Under the pieces are notes generated by a model. That model was given only the letters and a program-made list of their open reading frames with translations, was not told the origin of the DNA and did not search any database. This document shows, in pieces, positions 9,851 to 16,962 of a stretch of DNA of 64,000 nt (positions are counted from its first letter, which is position 1; the number at the start of each line of letters is the position of its first letter). Origin of the DNA: Butyrivibrio sp. FCS014 (GTDB taxonomy: Bacteria; Bacillota; Clostridia; Lachnospirales; Lachnospiraceae); contig NZ_JAHA01000013.1 in the NCBI RefSeq assembly GCF_000526935.1, positions 119,319 to 183,318 on the forward strand, in the 5' to 3' direction. The position numbers were made by a program, and so were the translations under genes.

Positions 9851-10150
9851 ATGTCAAAATATGCATGTAGTCCGGAAGGTGTTGAACAGTTAAAGGCAGC
9901 TGCAGGAAAAATAAAGCAGGGCGCAGACGAAATAAAGACTCAGACGACGACAATGAGATCAATTGCCAGCGGATATTCTGATACTTTAGGCCCTCATAGG
10001 ACTGAGCTGGAAGAGGCACTTGACGAGATTGCAGGTGCTGTTGCACAGTGTATTGAACCTGCCGAGAATGTGTGCCAGAAGTTAAACAGCGTTGCGCAGA
10101 AGTATGAAGGGATTATAGGCAAGAAGCGTTTCCAAAGACAGGGAAACTGA
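9851..10150 (+). CDS. Family B export-domain protein, N-terminal half of a split toxin gene
   Basis: These 99 residues carry the family B signature (EGV 9-11, GPH 47-49, CIEPA 67-71) and end KKRFQRQGN. The toxin at 11050 has a nearly identical KKRFGRG junction but continues into a Gly/Ser linker. Here the zero frame stops (TGA, 10148-10150) while the -1 frame continues through a Gly/Ser/Ala-rich linker straight into the ADP-ribosyltransferase frame. The gene is therefore either truncated by a one-base loss, a sequence error, or made as both a short and a frameshifted long product. A strong AGGAGG site precedes the ATG. Confidence 0.75.
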   Translation: MSKYACSPEGVEQLKAAAGKIKQGADEIKTQTTTMRSIASGYSDTLGPHRTELEEALDEIAGAVAQCIEPAENVCQKLNSVAQKYEGIIGKKRFQRQGN

Positions 10151-10193
10151 TTTCCCCCGGCGCATCAGGCATAAGTGGTTCGGCGGGGGGCGC
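10141..10193 (+). promoter_or_regulatory. Candidate -1 ribosomal frameshift site
   Basis: GGGAAAC at 10141-10147 fits X XXY YYZ in the zero frame (CAG GGA AAC TGA). After a six-base spacer comes a GC stem, CCCCCG (10154-10159) with CGGGGG (10184-10189). A GCGC at 10160-10163 could pair with GCGC at 10190-10193 as a pseudoknot. Slippage would enter the frame of the ADP-ribosyltransferase gene. A one-base sequence error or deletion in the same place explains the data equally well. Confidence 0.4.
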
Positions 10194-10251
10194 ATCCACC
10201 GGTATTGCGTCGGGAGGAGTAATTTCAGGCACCGGGCAGGTTGGCTCCGGC

Positions 10252-10824
10252 ATGGAAGGTATACCCGGGCAGTCTGATCATTCTGCGTTAACGCAGGAAG
10301 AAATAGCCCAAACAGTTGTCTCTCATGGAGAGTCAGTAGCAAATGGAATGACTCCCGAGCAGGTAAGCTCTTTTAAAAAATACACAGGTGTTTCTTACGC
10401 GAATATAAACGCTGTACTACGAGGGTTAGTAGGAGAATTTGATCCGGGTAACCTTGAGAATGCAATAAACCTACATTCTGTTCTGGAAAAATCGGAATTG
10501 CCCTGTGACTGTACTGTTTACAGGGGAGTCTCTGCGAAAGCATTAGGTGAAATGGCAAACTGGCCGGATGATAAACTTGTAGGGAAGGTTTTCTGGGACG
10601 CCGGTTTTATGAGCACGTCTCTGGATCGTAACAGTGCTTTTGATGGTGATCTGCTTCTTGAAATACATGCGCCTAAGGGAGCACATGGAACTTATGTAGG
10701 ACATGTAAGCTCTGCTAAGCACTATGAGAAAGAAGTTCTGTTCGATATTGACAGTAATATGGTAATTGACTCGGTAAGGCGTGATGAAATGGGAAGACGA
10801 GTAATTACTGTAAGAATGATTTAA
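10252..10824 (+). CDS. ADP-ribosyltransferase toxin domain (C-terminal half of split gene)
   Basis: Counting from the ATG at 10252, the protein shows the R-S-E class ADP-ribosyltransferase triad: R91 in YRGV, STS at 121-123 in GFMSTSLD, and E159-K-E161 in YEKEVL. This matches the clostridial C2/C3-like and ADPrib_exo_Tox group of NAD-dependent toxins that modify protein targets. The frame is open leftward to 10108 but has no ATG, GTG or TTG before 10252, and the ribosome site there is weak. The natural product is therefore probably a fusion with the family B domain at 9851. The following small gene is a candidate immunity gene. Confidence 0.8.
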   Translation: MEGIPGQSDHSALTQEEIAQTVVSHGESVANGMTPEQVSSFKKYTGVSYANINAVLRGLVGEFDPGNLENAINLHSVLEKSELPCDCTVYRGVSAKALGEMANWPDDKLVGKVFWDAGFMSTSLDRNSAFDGDLLLEIHAPKGAHGTYVGHVSSAKHYEKEVLFDIDSNMVIDSVRRDEMGRRVITVRMI

Positions 10825-10837
10825 GCAGGTGAAACAT

Positions 10838-11035
10838 ATGGCTGATAAGTTTGTCTATCAGGAAGAAGGGGAATTTAAAGTCCTTTCAAGTCAATGTGAA
10901 GCATGCGCATATTATAACAACGGCGAGTATTCACAGAAGTGTCCTTCCGATAATTTAGAGAAGATTAGGGCAAATCAAATGAAGTGTCCCAACAAATCTA
11001 TAAAGCACAAATGGGATTTGACTAAACCGCAGTAA
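10838..11035 (+). CDS. Small four-cysteine protein, candidate immunity protein
   Basis: The product is about 65 residues. I place the start at the ATG at 10838 (MADKF), seven bases after AGGTG, rather than at the GTG at 10829. Four Cys are arranged CxxC then C...C (SQCEAC, KCPSD, KCPNK), which suggests a small zinc-binding fold. It lies 14 bases after the ADP-ribosyltransferase and before the next toxin, the usual place for a cognate immunity gene. That role is inferred from position only; I recognise no immunity family. Confidence 0.55.
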   Translation: MADKFVYQEEGEFKVLSSQCEACAYYNNGEYSQKCPSDNLEKIRANQMKCPNKSIKHKWDLTKPQ

Positions 11036-11049
11036 ATGGGGTAAGGCTA

Positions 11050-12033
11050 ATGGCAAAGTATGCATGTAGCAATGAAGGAGTGCAACAACTTCAAACTGCA
11101 GCAGGGAAAATAGTCGAGGGCGTTGACAATATAAAAGCAAGAACAAGCACTATGAGTACAGTTGCAGACAATTACACCGAGACTATCGGGCCGCATAAGG
11201 AGCAATTGGCGACTGCCCTGATGGAGATTTCCAAAGCGGTAGATCTGTGCACCGAACCGGCTAATCAAATTGCACATAAGCTTCAGGATGTGGCAAAAAA
11301 ATACGAAGAAACCATATCAAAGAAAAGATTTGGGAGAGGCGGTTCTTCTTCAGGATCTTCTTTTGCAGGATCATCGGGAGGCGGAAGCTCGCAAGCAGCG
11401 GCAGGAGTAGCAGCCGGTGTTGCAGCAGGAGCAGCCGGTGTTGCAGCTGTAGGAATAGCAACATCCTCCGCACCGGGAGGCGCTTCCGGTTGGAAGATGA
11501 TAGAGGGCGCGCACGACCATAAGTCTGATGCGAAAGCGGTAAATCCAAATTATAATTCTTCTGCATTGGAATGGACCAATAACTGCCAGAGATGTGTCCC
11601 TGCCTATGAGATGAGACAGCGCGGATATGATGTTAAAGCTACACCTAGGCCAACAGTGCTAAAGAAGAGCTTCTTTACAGGTGAAGTTGAAAAAGTTGTT
11701 ACTAATGATGACCATCTTTCATGGCATCCTTTTGATGCGTGGATTCCGCCTGATTCGGTTCCCTGTCCCGGTGGAATTGGCGATATAGAAAAGAAAATGA
11801 GCGAGTGGGGCGATGGCTCCCGTGCTGAAGTTATGGTCTACTGGCAAGGAGCTCACGGAGGCGGCCATGTATTTGTGGCACAGCAGATAAATGGCATTAC
11901 TCATTTTATTGATCCCCAATCGGGAGAAGATGGAGTTGGATATTACTTTGATCATTGCATAACAGAGCGTATCTGTATATGCAGGACTGACGATAAGACT
12001 CCTTCCAGCTATGTTATGGATTGCTGCGCATAA
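11050..12033 (+). CDS. Family B export domain fused to papain-fold (Tox-PL-like) toxin
   Basis: The product is 327 residues. Residues 1-95 are a family B domain (EGV 9-11, GPH 47-49, CTEPA 67-71). Residues 96-150 are a Gly/Ser then Ala/Val-rich linker. The C-terminal domain has the Tox-PL / papain-fold toxin pattern: catalytic Cys in NNCQRC (C179, with C182 nearby) followed by AYEMRQRGYDV, His in GGHVFVA (H273), and Asp in IDPQSG (D288). Members of this family are cysteine proteases or glutamine deamidases delivered between bacteria. The gene follows directly with its likely immunity gene. This intact fusion is the model for reading 9851-10824 as one gene. Confidence 0.82.
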   Translation: MAKYACSNEGVQQLQTAAGKIVEGVDNIKARTSTMSTVADNYTETIGPHKEQLATALMEISKAVDLCTEPANQIAHKLQDVAKKYEETISKKRFGRGGSSSGSSFAGSSGGGSSQAAAGVAAGVAAGAAGVAAVGIATSSAPGGASGWKMIEGAHDHKSDAKAVNPNYNSSALEWTNNCQRCVPAYEMRQRGYDVKATPRPTVLKKSFFTGEVEKVVTNDDHLSWHPFDAWIPPDSVPCPGGIGDIEKKMSEWGDGSRAEVMVYWQGAHGGGHVFVAQQINGITHFIDPQSGEDGVGYYFDHCITERICICRTDDKTPSSYVMDCCA

Positions 12034-12045
12034 ACAAGGAGACAA

Positions 12046-12318
12046 ATGATGGATTTTGATAAGGCATGCCAGTTGGCGGTTGAATATTATACACAGGAAT
12101 GGGGATGCAGTACCCTCAGTGAGATCAAGGATCTGGGTGAAAAATGGATTTTCTATCCCACTGATGAAGAGTCGGCATTCGCCAATTTCCATATAACAAT
12201 ACGCAAAGACAATGGAAAGCCCGAGCCTTTCATTCTTCCTTCACGGGAAAACTTTGAACTTCTGGCGAAGGCAAAAGTAGTTGATGTCCCTGAAGCCTAC
12301 AGGTCTAAAGGAGAATGA
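12046..12318 (+). CDS. Candidate immunity protein for the papain-fold toxin
   Basis: The product is 90 residues (89 if the second ATG at 12049 is used, which is better spaced from AAGGAG). It is small, acidic and mixed alpha/beta, with a ...FHITIRKDNG...FILPS pattern that recalls YrhB/Imm35-type immunity proteins known beside papain-fold toxins. The resemblance is weak. The gene lies 12 bases after the toxin gene. The toxin-immunity order is the main evidence. Confidence 0.6.
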   Translation: MMDFDKACQLAVEYYTQEWGCSTLSEIKDLGEKWIFYPTDEESAFANFHITIRKDNGKPEPFILPSRENFELLAKAKVVDVPEAYRSKGE

Positions 12319-12322
12319 TGGT

Positions 12323-14374
12323 TTGACCAAATTCAAAGAAAAACTCAGCATCTTTATAGCTAAGCACCCGGGACGCACAGTATTGATTGCCATCTTGGCA
12401 TTCAATATTGTGTTTTTCCTTTTGGCGTCTGCCCTCATCAGCAGCCTGTCCCTTAGCGGCACGGAGCAGATGGGCTTCCTGGAGGCGGCATTTTGTACCA
12501 TCACCATGATACTGGATGCCGGCTGCATCTCTTTTGTTGTGTCGGACATTGGTAAGTCAGGGGTTGCAATCACTCTGGCCTGCCTGGCGATCATCATCAT
12601 TGGAATGATCTCCTTCACCGGCGCTGTCATCGGTTATATCACCAACTACATTTCAGGTTTCATAGAGAACGCCAACGCAGGTAACAGGCGGCTTATCGCC
12701 TCCGACCACATCGTCATCCTCAACTGGAACACCAGGGCATCGGAGATCATTAACGACCTTATGTACTGCGTCAAGAAGCAGGTGGTTGTGGTACTGGTCA
12801 AGAACCGCAAAGAGGATGTGGAAAAAGAGATAGCGGAGAGACTGACAGACACGATAAACCGCGAGAATGATGCACTGGCCAAATACAACAAGACCTTTGC
12901 CAAAAACTTCGAGCAAAGGATCACCGTTATTGTCAGAGAGGGAGACGTATTCTCCTCCAAGCAGCTTCGCGACATATCTCTGGAAAAGGCAAGAACAGTC
13001 ATCATCCTGGGCGATGAGTACAATGAGACTTCCTGCGCATATCAGAAGCAGGAGCAGATGAATGAGTTCGGCAAGGGCAATTCCCAGACGGTAAAGACCC
13101 TTATGCAGGTAGCAGACATAACTGCCTCCGAGAGCTCTTTTGACGATCAGAAAGTAATCGTGGAGATCACCGATGACTGGACTTGGGAGATCGTGTCCAG
13201 GATCAGGGATTATAAACAAATAAACGAAAAGTGCAACATCGTTCCCGTGAGAGTTAACAAGGTACTGGGGCAGCTCCTGTCTCAGTTCTCCATCATGCCT
13301 GAACTCAACATGGTTTACAGAGAGCTTCTGTCCAACAAAGGCATGTCCTTCTTCTACAAAGAGGCGGTCAAAAAAGACAGCGATATGATCCGGGAGTATC
13401 TGGATGGCCATTCCAGGGCGATTCCCCTTTCCTTCATGGAGGAGAACGGCAGATTCCTGGGATATTATGCGGCTTTGCGCGAGGAGGATATCGACGTTGC
13501 AGCAGATGCGAAGGATTCTGATATCAAGGTTGATATCAACGGCGATTTCAGGATGGATCACAAGCACGTTATTATCCTTGGCCATAACAAGAAGATACAT
13601 GATATTATGGACGGCTTTGCGGCCTTCAGGACTGAGTGGGGAGATGTTATAGATATCCTTGTGATCGACGACGGGAAGAGTCTCGAGCGCATGGATTATT
13701 ACAAAGAATACAGTTTCGTAAACAAGACCGTGGCAGCAGACATTTTTGACAGGGAACTTATTTGCGATACCATCAATGCTTATGTCGGGGAGCACACTGG
13801 AGACACCAGTATTCTGATCCTTTCCGATGACTCTGTATCGGGAGATGAGACGGATTCCAAAGCACTGGCAAATCTTGTTTACGTGCAGGACATCATTCTT
13901 AAAAAGAAGAAGGAAAACCCGGACTTCGATGAGAACACAATGGATATGATCGTGGAGATCATCGATCCCAAGCACCATGATATTGTCAGCAGCTACAGTG
14001 TAAACAACGTGGTTATCAGTAACAGGTATATCAGTAAGATGATCACTCAGATAGGCGAGAAGGATTACCTTTTCGATTTCTATAAGGATATTCTGACCTA
14101 CGATACAGACACGGCGGAAGGCTTTGAGAGCAAAGAGGTCTACGCCAAGAGAGTATCCAGGTTCTTTAATAAGGTGCCCGGCAAGTGCACTGCCCGCCAG
14201 CTGATAAAGGCCGTATATACAGCTTCTGTTGAGGGAAAAGAAAAGGCTAATCCCACTATTGTTCTGGGATACATCAACAAGAAGAACGGCATGAAGTTGT
14301 TCAGAGGCAACCAGGACAACATTGAAGTGGAGCTTCAGCCGGACGATCTGCTGATCGTTTTCAGCAACCACTGA
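12323..14374 (+). CDS. CASTOR/POLLUX-like ion channel with RCK-type domains
   Basis: About two N-terminal membrane helices flank a pore-loop-like stretch. A Rossmann/RCK domain opening HIVILNWN follows, then further RCK-like regions (HKHVIILGH). This is the layout of CASTOR/POLLUX/DMI1 cation channels and their bacterial relatives. A longer frame begins at 12281, inside the immunity gene, but the TTG at 12323 sits nine bases after AAAGGAG and avoids the overlap, giving about 683 residues. The gene follows the toxin module in the same direction. Whether it belongs to that module or to the next group is unclear. The long open frame on the opposite strand is a shadow. Confidence 0.75.
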   Translation: MTKFKEKLSIFIAKHPGRTVLIAILAFNIVFFLLASALISSLSLSGTEQMGFLEAAFCTITMILDAGCISFVVSDIGKSGVAITLACLAIIIIGMISFTGAVIGYITNYISGFIENANAGNRRLIASDHIVILNWNTRASEIINDLMYCVKKQVVVVLVKNRKEDVEKEIAERLTDTINRENDALAKYNKTFAKNFEQRITVIVREGDVFSSKQLRDISLEKARTVIILGDEYNETSCAYQKQEQMNEFGKGNSQTVKTLMQVADITASESSFDDQKVIVEITDDWTWEIVSRIRDYKQINEKCNIVPVRVNKVLGQLLSQFSIMPELNMVYRELLSNKGMSFFYKEAVKKDSDMIREYLDGHSRAIPLSFMEENGRFLGYYAALREEDIDVAADAKDSDIKVDINGDFRMDHKHVIILGHNKKIHDIMDGFAAFRTEWGDVIDILVIDDGKSLERMDYYKEYSFVNKTVAADIFDRELICDTINAYVGEHTGDTSILILSDDSVSGDETDSKALANLVYVQDIILKKKKENPDFDENTMDMIVEIIDPKHHDIVSSYSVNNVVISNRYISKMITQIGEKDYLFDFYKDILTYDTDTAEGFESKEVYAKRVSRFFNKVPGKCTARQLIKAVYTASVEGKEKANPTIVLGYINKKNGMKLFRGNQDNIEVELQPDDLLIVFSNH

Positions 14375-14411
14375 ATATCTAACAGCTACTTGATTTTGGA
14401 GATGTGAAAGT

Positions 14412-14750
14412 ATGACAAGTATTTATGCCGGCCACGGCTGGGGAAGAGAACTCATAGGTGAATGCGACGGCGATACCATCTATACCTGTCACGGCTGGAG
14501 TAAAGACCGGGTAGGCGTCTATTCCGACGGAGATGTATACAGAGGCCACGGCTGGAGCAAGGATTATATAGGCGGCTATAAGACCGGCGACGTATATTCC
14601 GGTCATGGCTGGGGAAAAGAGTATATTGGCTCTTATAGAAACGGCACCATATATAAAGGCCTTGGCATGAGCGCAGAACAGATCGGAGAGTACGACGGCC
14701 CCGATGACGGCGCGGCGGCAGCAGCTCTTTTGCTGGGGCTGCTTGGTTAA
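14412..14750 (+). CDS. Five-fold 19-residue repeat protein
   Basis: This 112-residue protein consists of five consecutive 19-residue units with consensus Y-x-G-H-G-W-S/G-K-x-x-I-G-x-Y-x-x-G-D (Tyr at 5, 24, 43, 62, 81), then an acidic and Ala/Leu-rich tail. The fifth unit has lost the His and Trp. No signal peptide is present. Regular Gly, His and Trp spacing suggests a beta-hairpin or solenoid-like array. I do not recognise the family. It lies between the channel gene and the metallo-beta-lactamase-fold gene. Confidence 0.72.
   Translation: MTSIYAGHGWGRELIGECDGDTIYTCHGWSKDRVGVYSDGDVYRGHGWSKDYIGGYKTGDVYSGHGWGKEYIGSYRNGTIYKGLGMSAEQIGEYDGPDDGAAAAALLLGLLG
14424..14702 (+). repeat. Five tandem 57-bp coding repeats
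   Basis: The repeats encode the 19-residue units of the small protein above. The core ggccacggctgg is visible at units 1 and 3 and diverges in the others. The period is constant at 57 bases over five copies. Confidence 0.8.
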
Positions 14751-14779
14751 TCGTATTAAAGTCGAAGGAGAAGACGGGC

Positions 14780-16399
14780 ATGAAGAGCATATTCCTTGGA
14801 GAGAGTGGTTTCTTTATAGAGACTGCGAATGCTACCCTTGTTTTCGACTGGACACAGGGACAGCTTCCCAGGATCAGACGGGATAAGCCGGTATATTTTT
14901 TCATAAGTCATATTCATTCGGATCATTGCAGCTCTAAGGCCTTTAAGAAGGCCGAAGGGCTTTCTGAAGTTGAGATTTACATGGGCTACGACAACAGCAG
15001 CCCCAATGTTAATAAATTCCTTGGGGGTCTTCCCGGAAGTGTTTCAAGCCATCTTCATCTTGTAGACGGCGTTAATAAGCTTAAATCCGAGGATGGGCTC
15101 CTTTCTATAGAGACCCTGAAGTCCACGGACCTTGGAGTTGCATTTCTGGTGGAGGTAGATGAGGAAGTCATCTTTCATGCCGGGGATCTGTATCTCAAGC
15201 AGACCATGAACAAGAAGGAGTATCGGAAGTGGCAGGCGGATATGATGATCAACCATCCACTGACTCCTGTCATGGACTATGAGTCCCAGTTTATTCACCA
15301 CAACAATGAATTTTTTACTTACACAGAGCCTTTGATAGGCAGGATCATAGATTTTGGAATGATTCCACTGGACCCAAGGGTGGAGGGCGTGGCCCACAAG
15401 ACCCTGATGCGGTACCTTGACATTGCTACCTTCAGGTCCTGGTCCCCTATGAACCTGCGCGGAAAATATGAGTTTGTTGAGAGATTCTGCAGAGAATTCC
15501 CTGAGCTTGTGCCGGATATGAAGAGCTTTTCGGAGCCGGGAGGGTACGAGCCCGATGTTGAAACTGCGCCGAAGCCCGAGGCTGCATCTGGGCCTGCAGC
15601 TAAAGATGCGGGAAAAGAGCCGGCGAAGCCCGAACCGGAACCCAAGCCCGCACCTGAAGAGCAGCCTGCAAAAGAGCCTTCACCTGAAGCCAAGCAGGAA
15701 AAAGAGCCTGATGCTGCACCAAAGCAAGAGGCCCCGCAGGAGGAATCCATCCCTGCCCATGAGTCCGAGGAGCCGGGAGGCTATTCAGGAGGAATCAGGC
15801 ATCTTGAGACCTTTGATGCCTGGGGACCTAAGGACAGAGCGACCTTCACCTGGACCAGCAGAGCGAAGTTTATCACCTTAAATTCCATTACCGATAATCC
15901 CAGGATCGGTGACGAGCGAAACTTCGTCAGGGTCAGGGATCTTAATAAGAAAGACATGAAGCTCTGTGACAAGGTGGAGCTTGAGCCCGGCGGCCTCTAT
16001 GAAGTGGCTGTCTGGTTTTTCAATGACGCAGACCCCAACAGTCCGGAGAGCAGCACCTATGTTGCAAGGGATGTGAAACTCAGGATCAATCAGGACCGCA
16101 GGGTGCCAAGGGGATATACCAGCGAGATATTCGGAATGGTCAGTGCGTCAAATTCCACTCCCAGAAGAGTCTGGGACAAGGCCTACATGCATTCCAATTT
16201 TGATGCGGTCATAAATTTTGTTGAACGCTCCGCAGTTATACACAGTAACGGTGTGTGCAACGGAATGGTTTTAAGTTTTGACGAACTGCAGGGAGACGGA
16301 GCACTGCTTGGATACTCCCGGCTGAAGATGGGTGAATTGCCCCCCGGTGGCTCTTTTGCCGGATTTGTTACATACAGATTTACTGTTACTAAAGCTTAA
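14780..16399 (+). CDS. Metallo-beta-lactamase-fold protein with Pro/Glu linker and unknown C-terminal domain
   Basis: The product is 539 residues. The N-terminal 200 or so have the metallo-beta-lactamase motif HIHSDH (44-49) and a later HAGD, as in UlaG-like or RNase Z-like hydrolases. A low-complexity Pro/Glu/Ala/Lys linker covers roughly 245-340. The C-terminal 200 residues are beta-rich, with a pattern of VELEPGG, ARDVKLRI and GALLGYSRL, and I cannot name the domain. A second open frame over the linker is a shadow. The ribosome site AAGGAG precedes the ATG. The three-part layout suggests an enzyme tethered to a binding domain. Confidence 0.68.
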   Translation: MKSIFLGESGFFIETANATLVFDWTQGQLPRIRRDKPVYFFISHIHSDHCSSKAFKKAEGLSEVEIYMGYDNSSPNVNKFLGGLPGSVSSHLHLVDGVNKLKSEDGLLSIETLKSTDLGVAFLVEVDEEVIFHAGDLYLKQTMNKKEYRKWQADMMINHPLTPVMDYESQFIHHNNEFFTYTEPLIGRIIDFGMIPLDPRVEGVAHKTLMRYLDIATFRSWSPMNLRGKYEFVERFCREFPELVPDMKSFSEPGGYEPDVETAPKPEAASGPAAKDAGKEPAKPEPEPKPAPEEQPAKEPSPEAKQEKEPDAAPKQEAPQEESIPAHESEEPGGYSGGIRHLETFDAWGPKDRATFTWTSRAKFITLNSITDNPRIGDERNFVRVRDLNKKDMKLCDKVELEPGGLYEVAVWFFNDADPNSPESSTYVARDVKLRINQDRRVPRGYTSEIFGMVSASNSTPRRVWDKAYMHSNFDAVINFVERSAVIHSNGVCNGMVLSFDELQGDGALLGYSRLKMGELPPGGSFAGFVTYRFTVTKA

Positions 16400-16413
16400 G
16401 GGAGGATAAAAGT

Positions 16414-16950
16414 TTGCGCCATATAATACAGACCCTGTCCAGCTATGATGCTCTGATAGATATCATCTCCTGCGTGTTCACGGTACTTGCCCTTGTATTC
16501 ACACTGTATTTCTGGCTGCTGGATCACCTGAGCGAAGATGAATCCAAGTTTATAGAAGGCAAGGAGAAATTCCTCAAGGAGCTAAAAGAGTGCCTTGATA
16601 CCATCAGCGATAATAAGGATCCGGAAGTTCTTTTGCCCATTGTTCAAAAGGTGAACAACAAGCTGGAAGTGATCCTCAACTACAGATTCTGGGTTCGCAG
16701 CAAGAAGAAAGAGGATTACAAAAAGATAAATGTCTTCTACGCGGACAGCAAGTATCTTATCAGCACTATAAGGCGCTATGTGGAAGCAAAGGAAGATCAG
16801 GGCAGTAATGCAGCTGTGGAAAGCAGGGAAATGAAGAGCGGGTCTCTTGTGAGGATCCCGGTCCTTGGTGAAGAGGATCTGGAGGACATCCAGTCTGATT
16901 ACCGCAACGGACTTATGTATATCATCGATTTTATTGAGAGCTGGAATTAA
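16414..16950 (+). CDS. Single-pass membrane protein of unknown function
   Basis: The product is 178 residues from a TTG start that follows GGAGGATAAAAG, a good ribosome site. One hydrophobic helix lies at about residues 14-37, and a charged, helical cytoplasmic part follows. It lies 14 bases after the MBL-fold gene and 12 bases before the next membrane protein gene, so the three are probably cotranscribed. No family recognised. Confidence 0.62.
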   Translation: MRHIIQTLSSYDALIDIISCVFTVLALVFTLYFWLLDHLSEDESKFIEGKEKFLKELKECLDTISDNKDPEVLLPIVQKVNNKLEVILNYRFWVRSKKKEDYKKINVFYADSKYLISTIRRYVEAKEDQGSNAAVESREMKSGSLVRIPVLGEEDLEDIQSDYRNGLMYIIDFIESWN

Positions 16951-16962
16951 CGGGAGGATACC

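Noticed and set aside
8940..10150. Standard WXG100 or LXG proteins
   Set aside because: Length and helical character fit, but none contains a WXG or LXG motif. I therefore describe them as separate local families.
12653..14371. 572-codon open frame on the minus strand
   Set aside because: It lies exactly opposite the channel gene, has no ribosome site, and its translation has no domain pattern. The plus-strand gene has clear RCK motifs.
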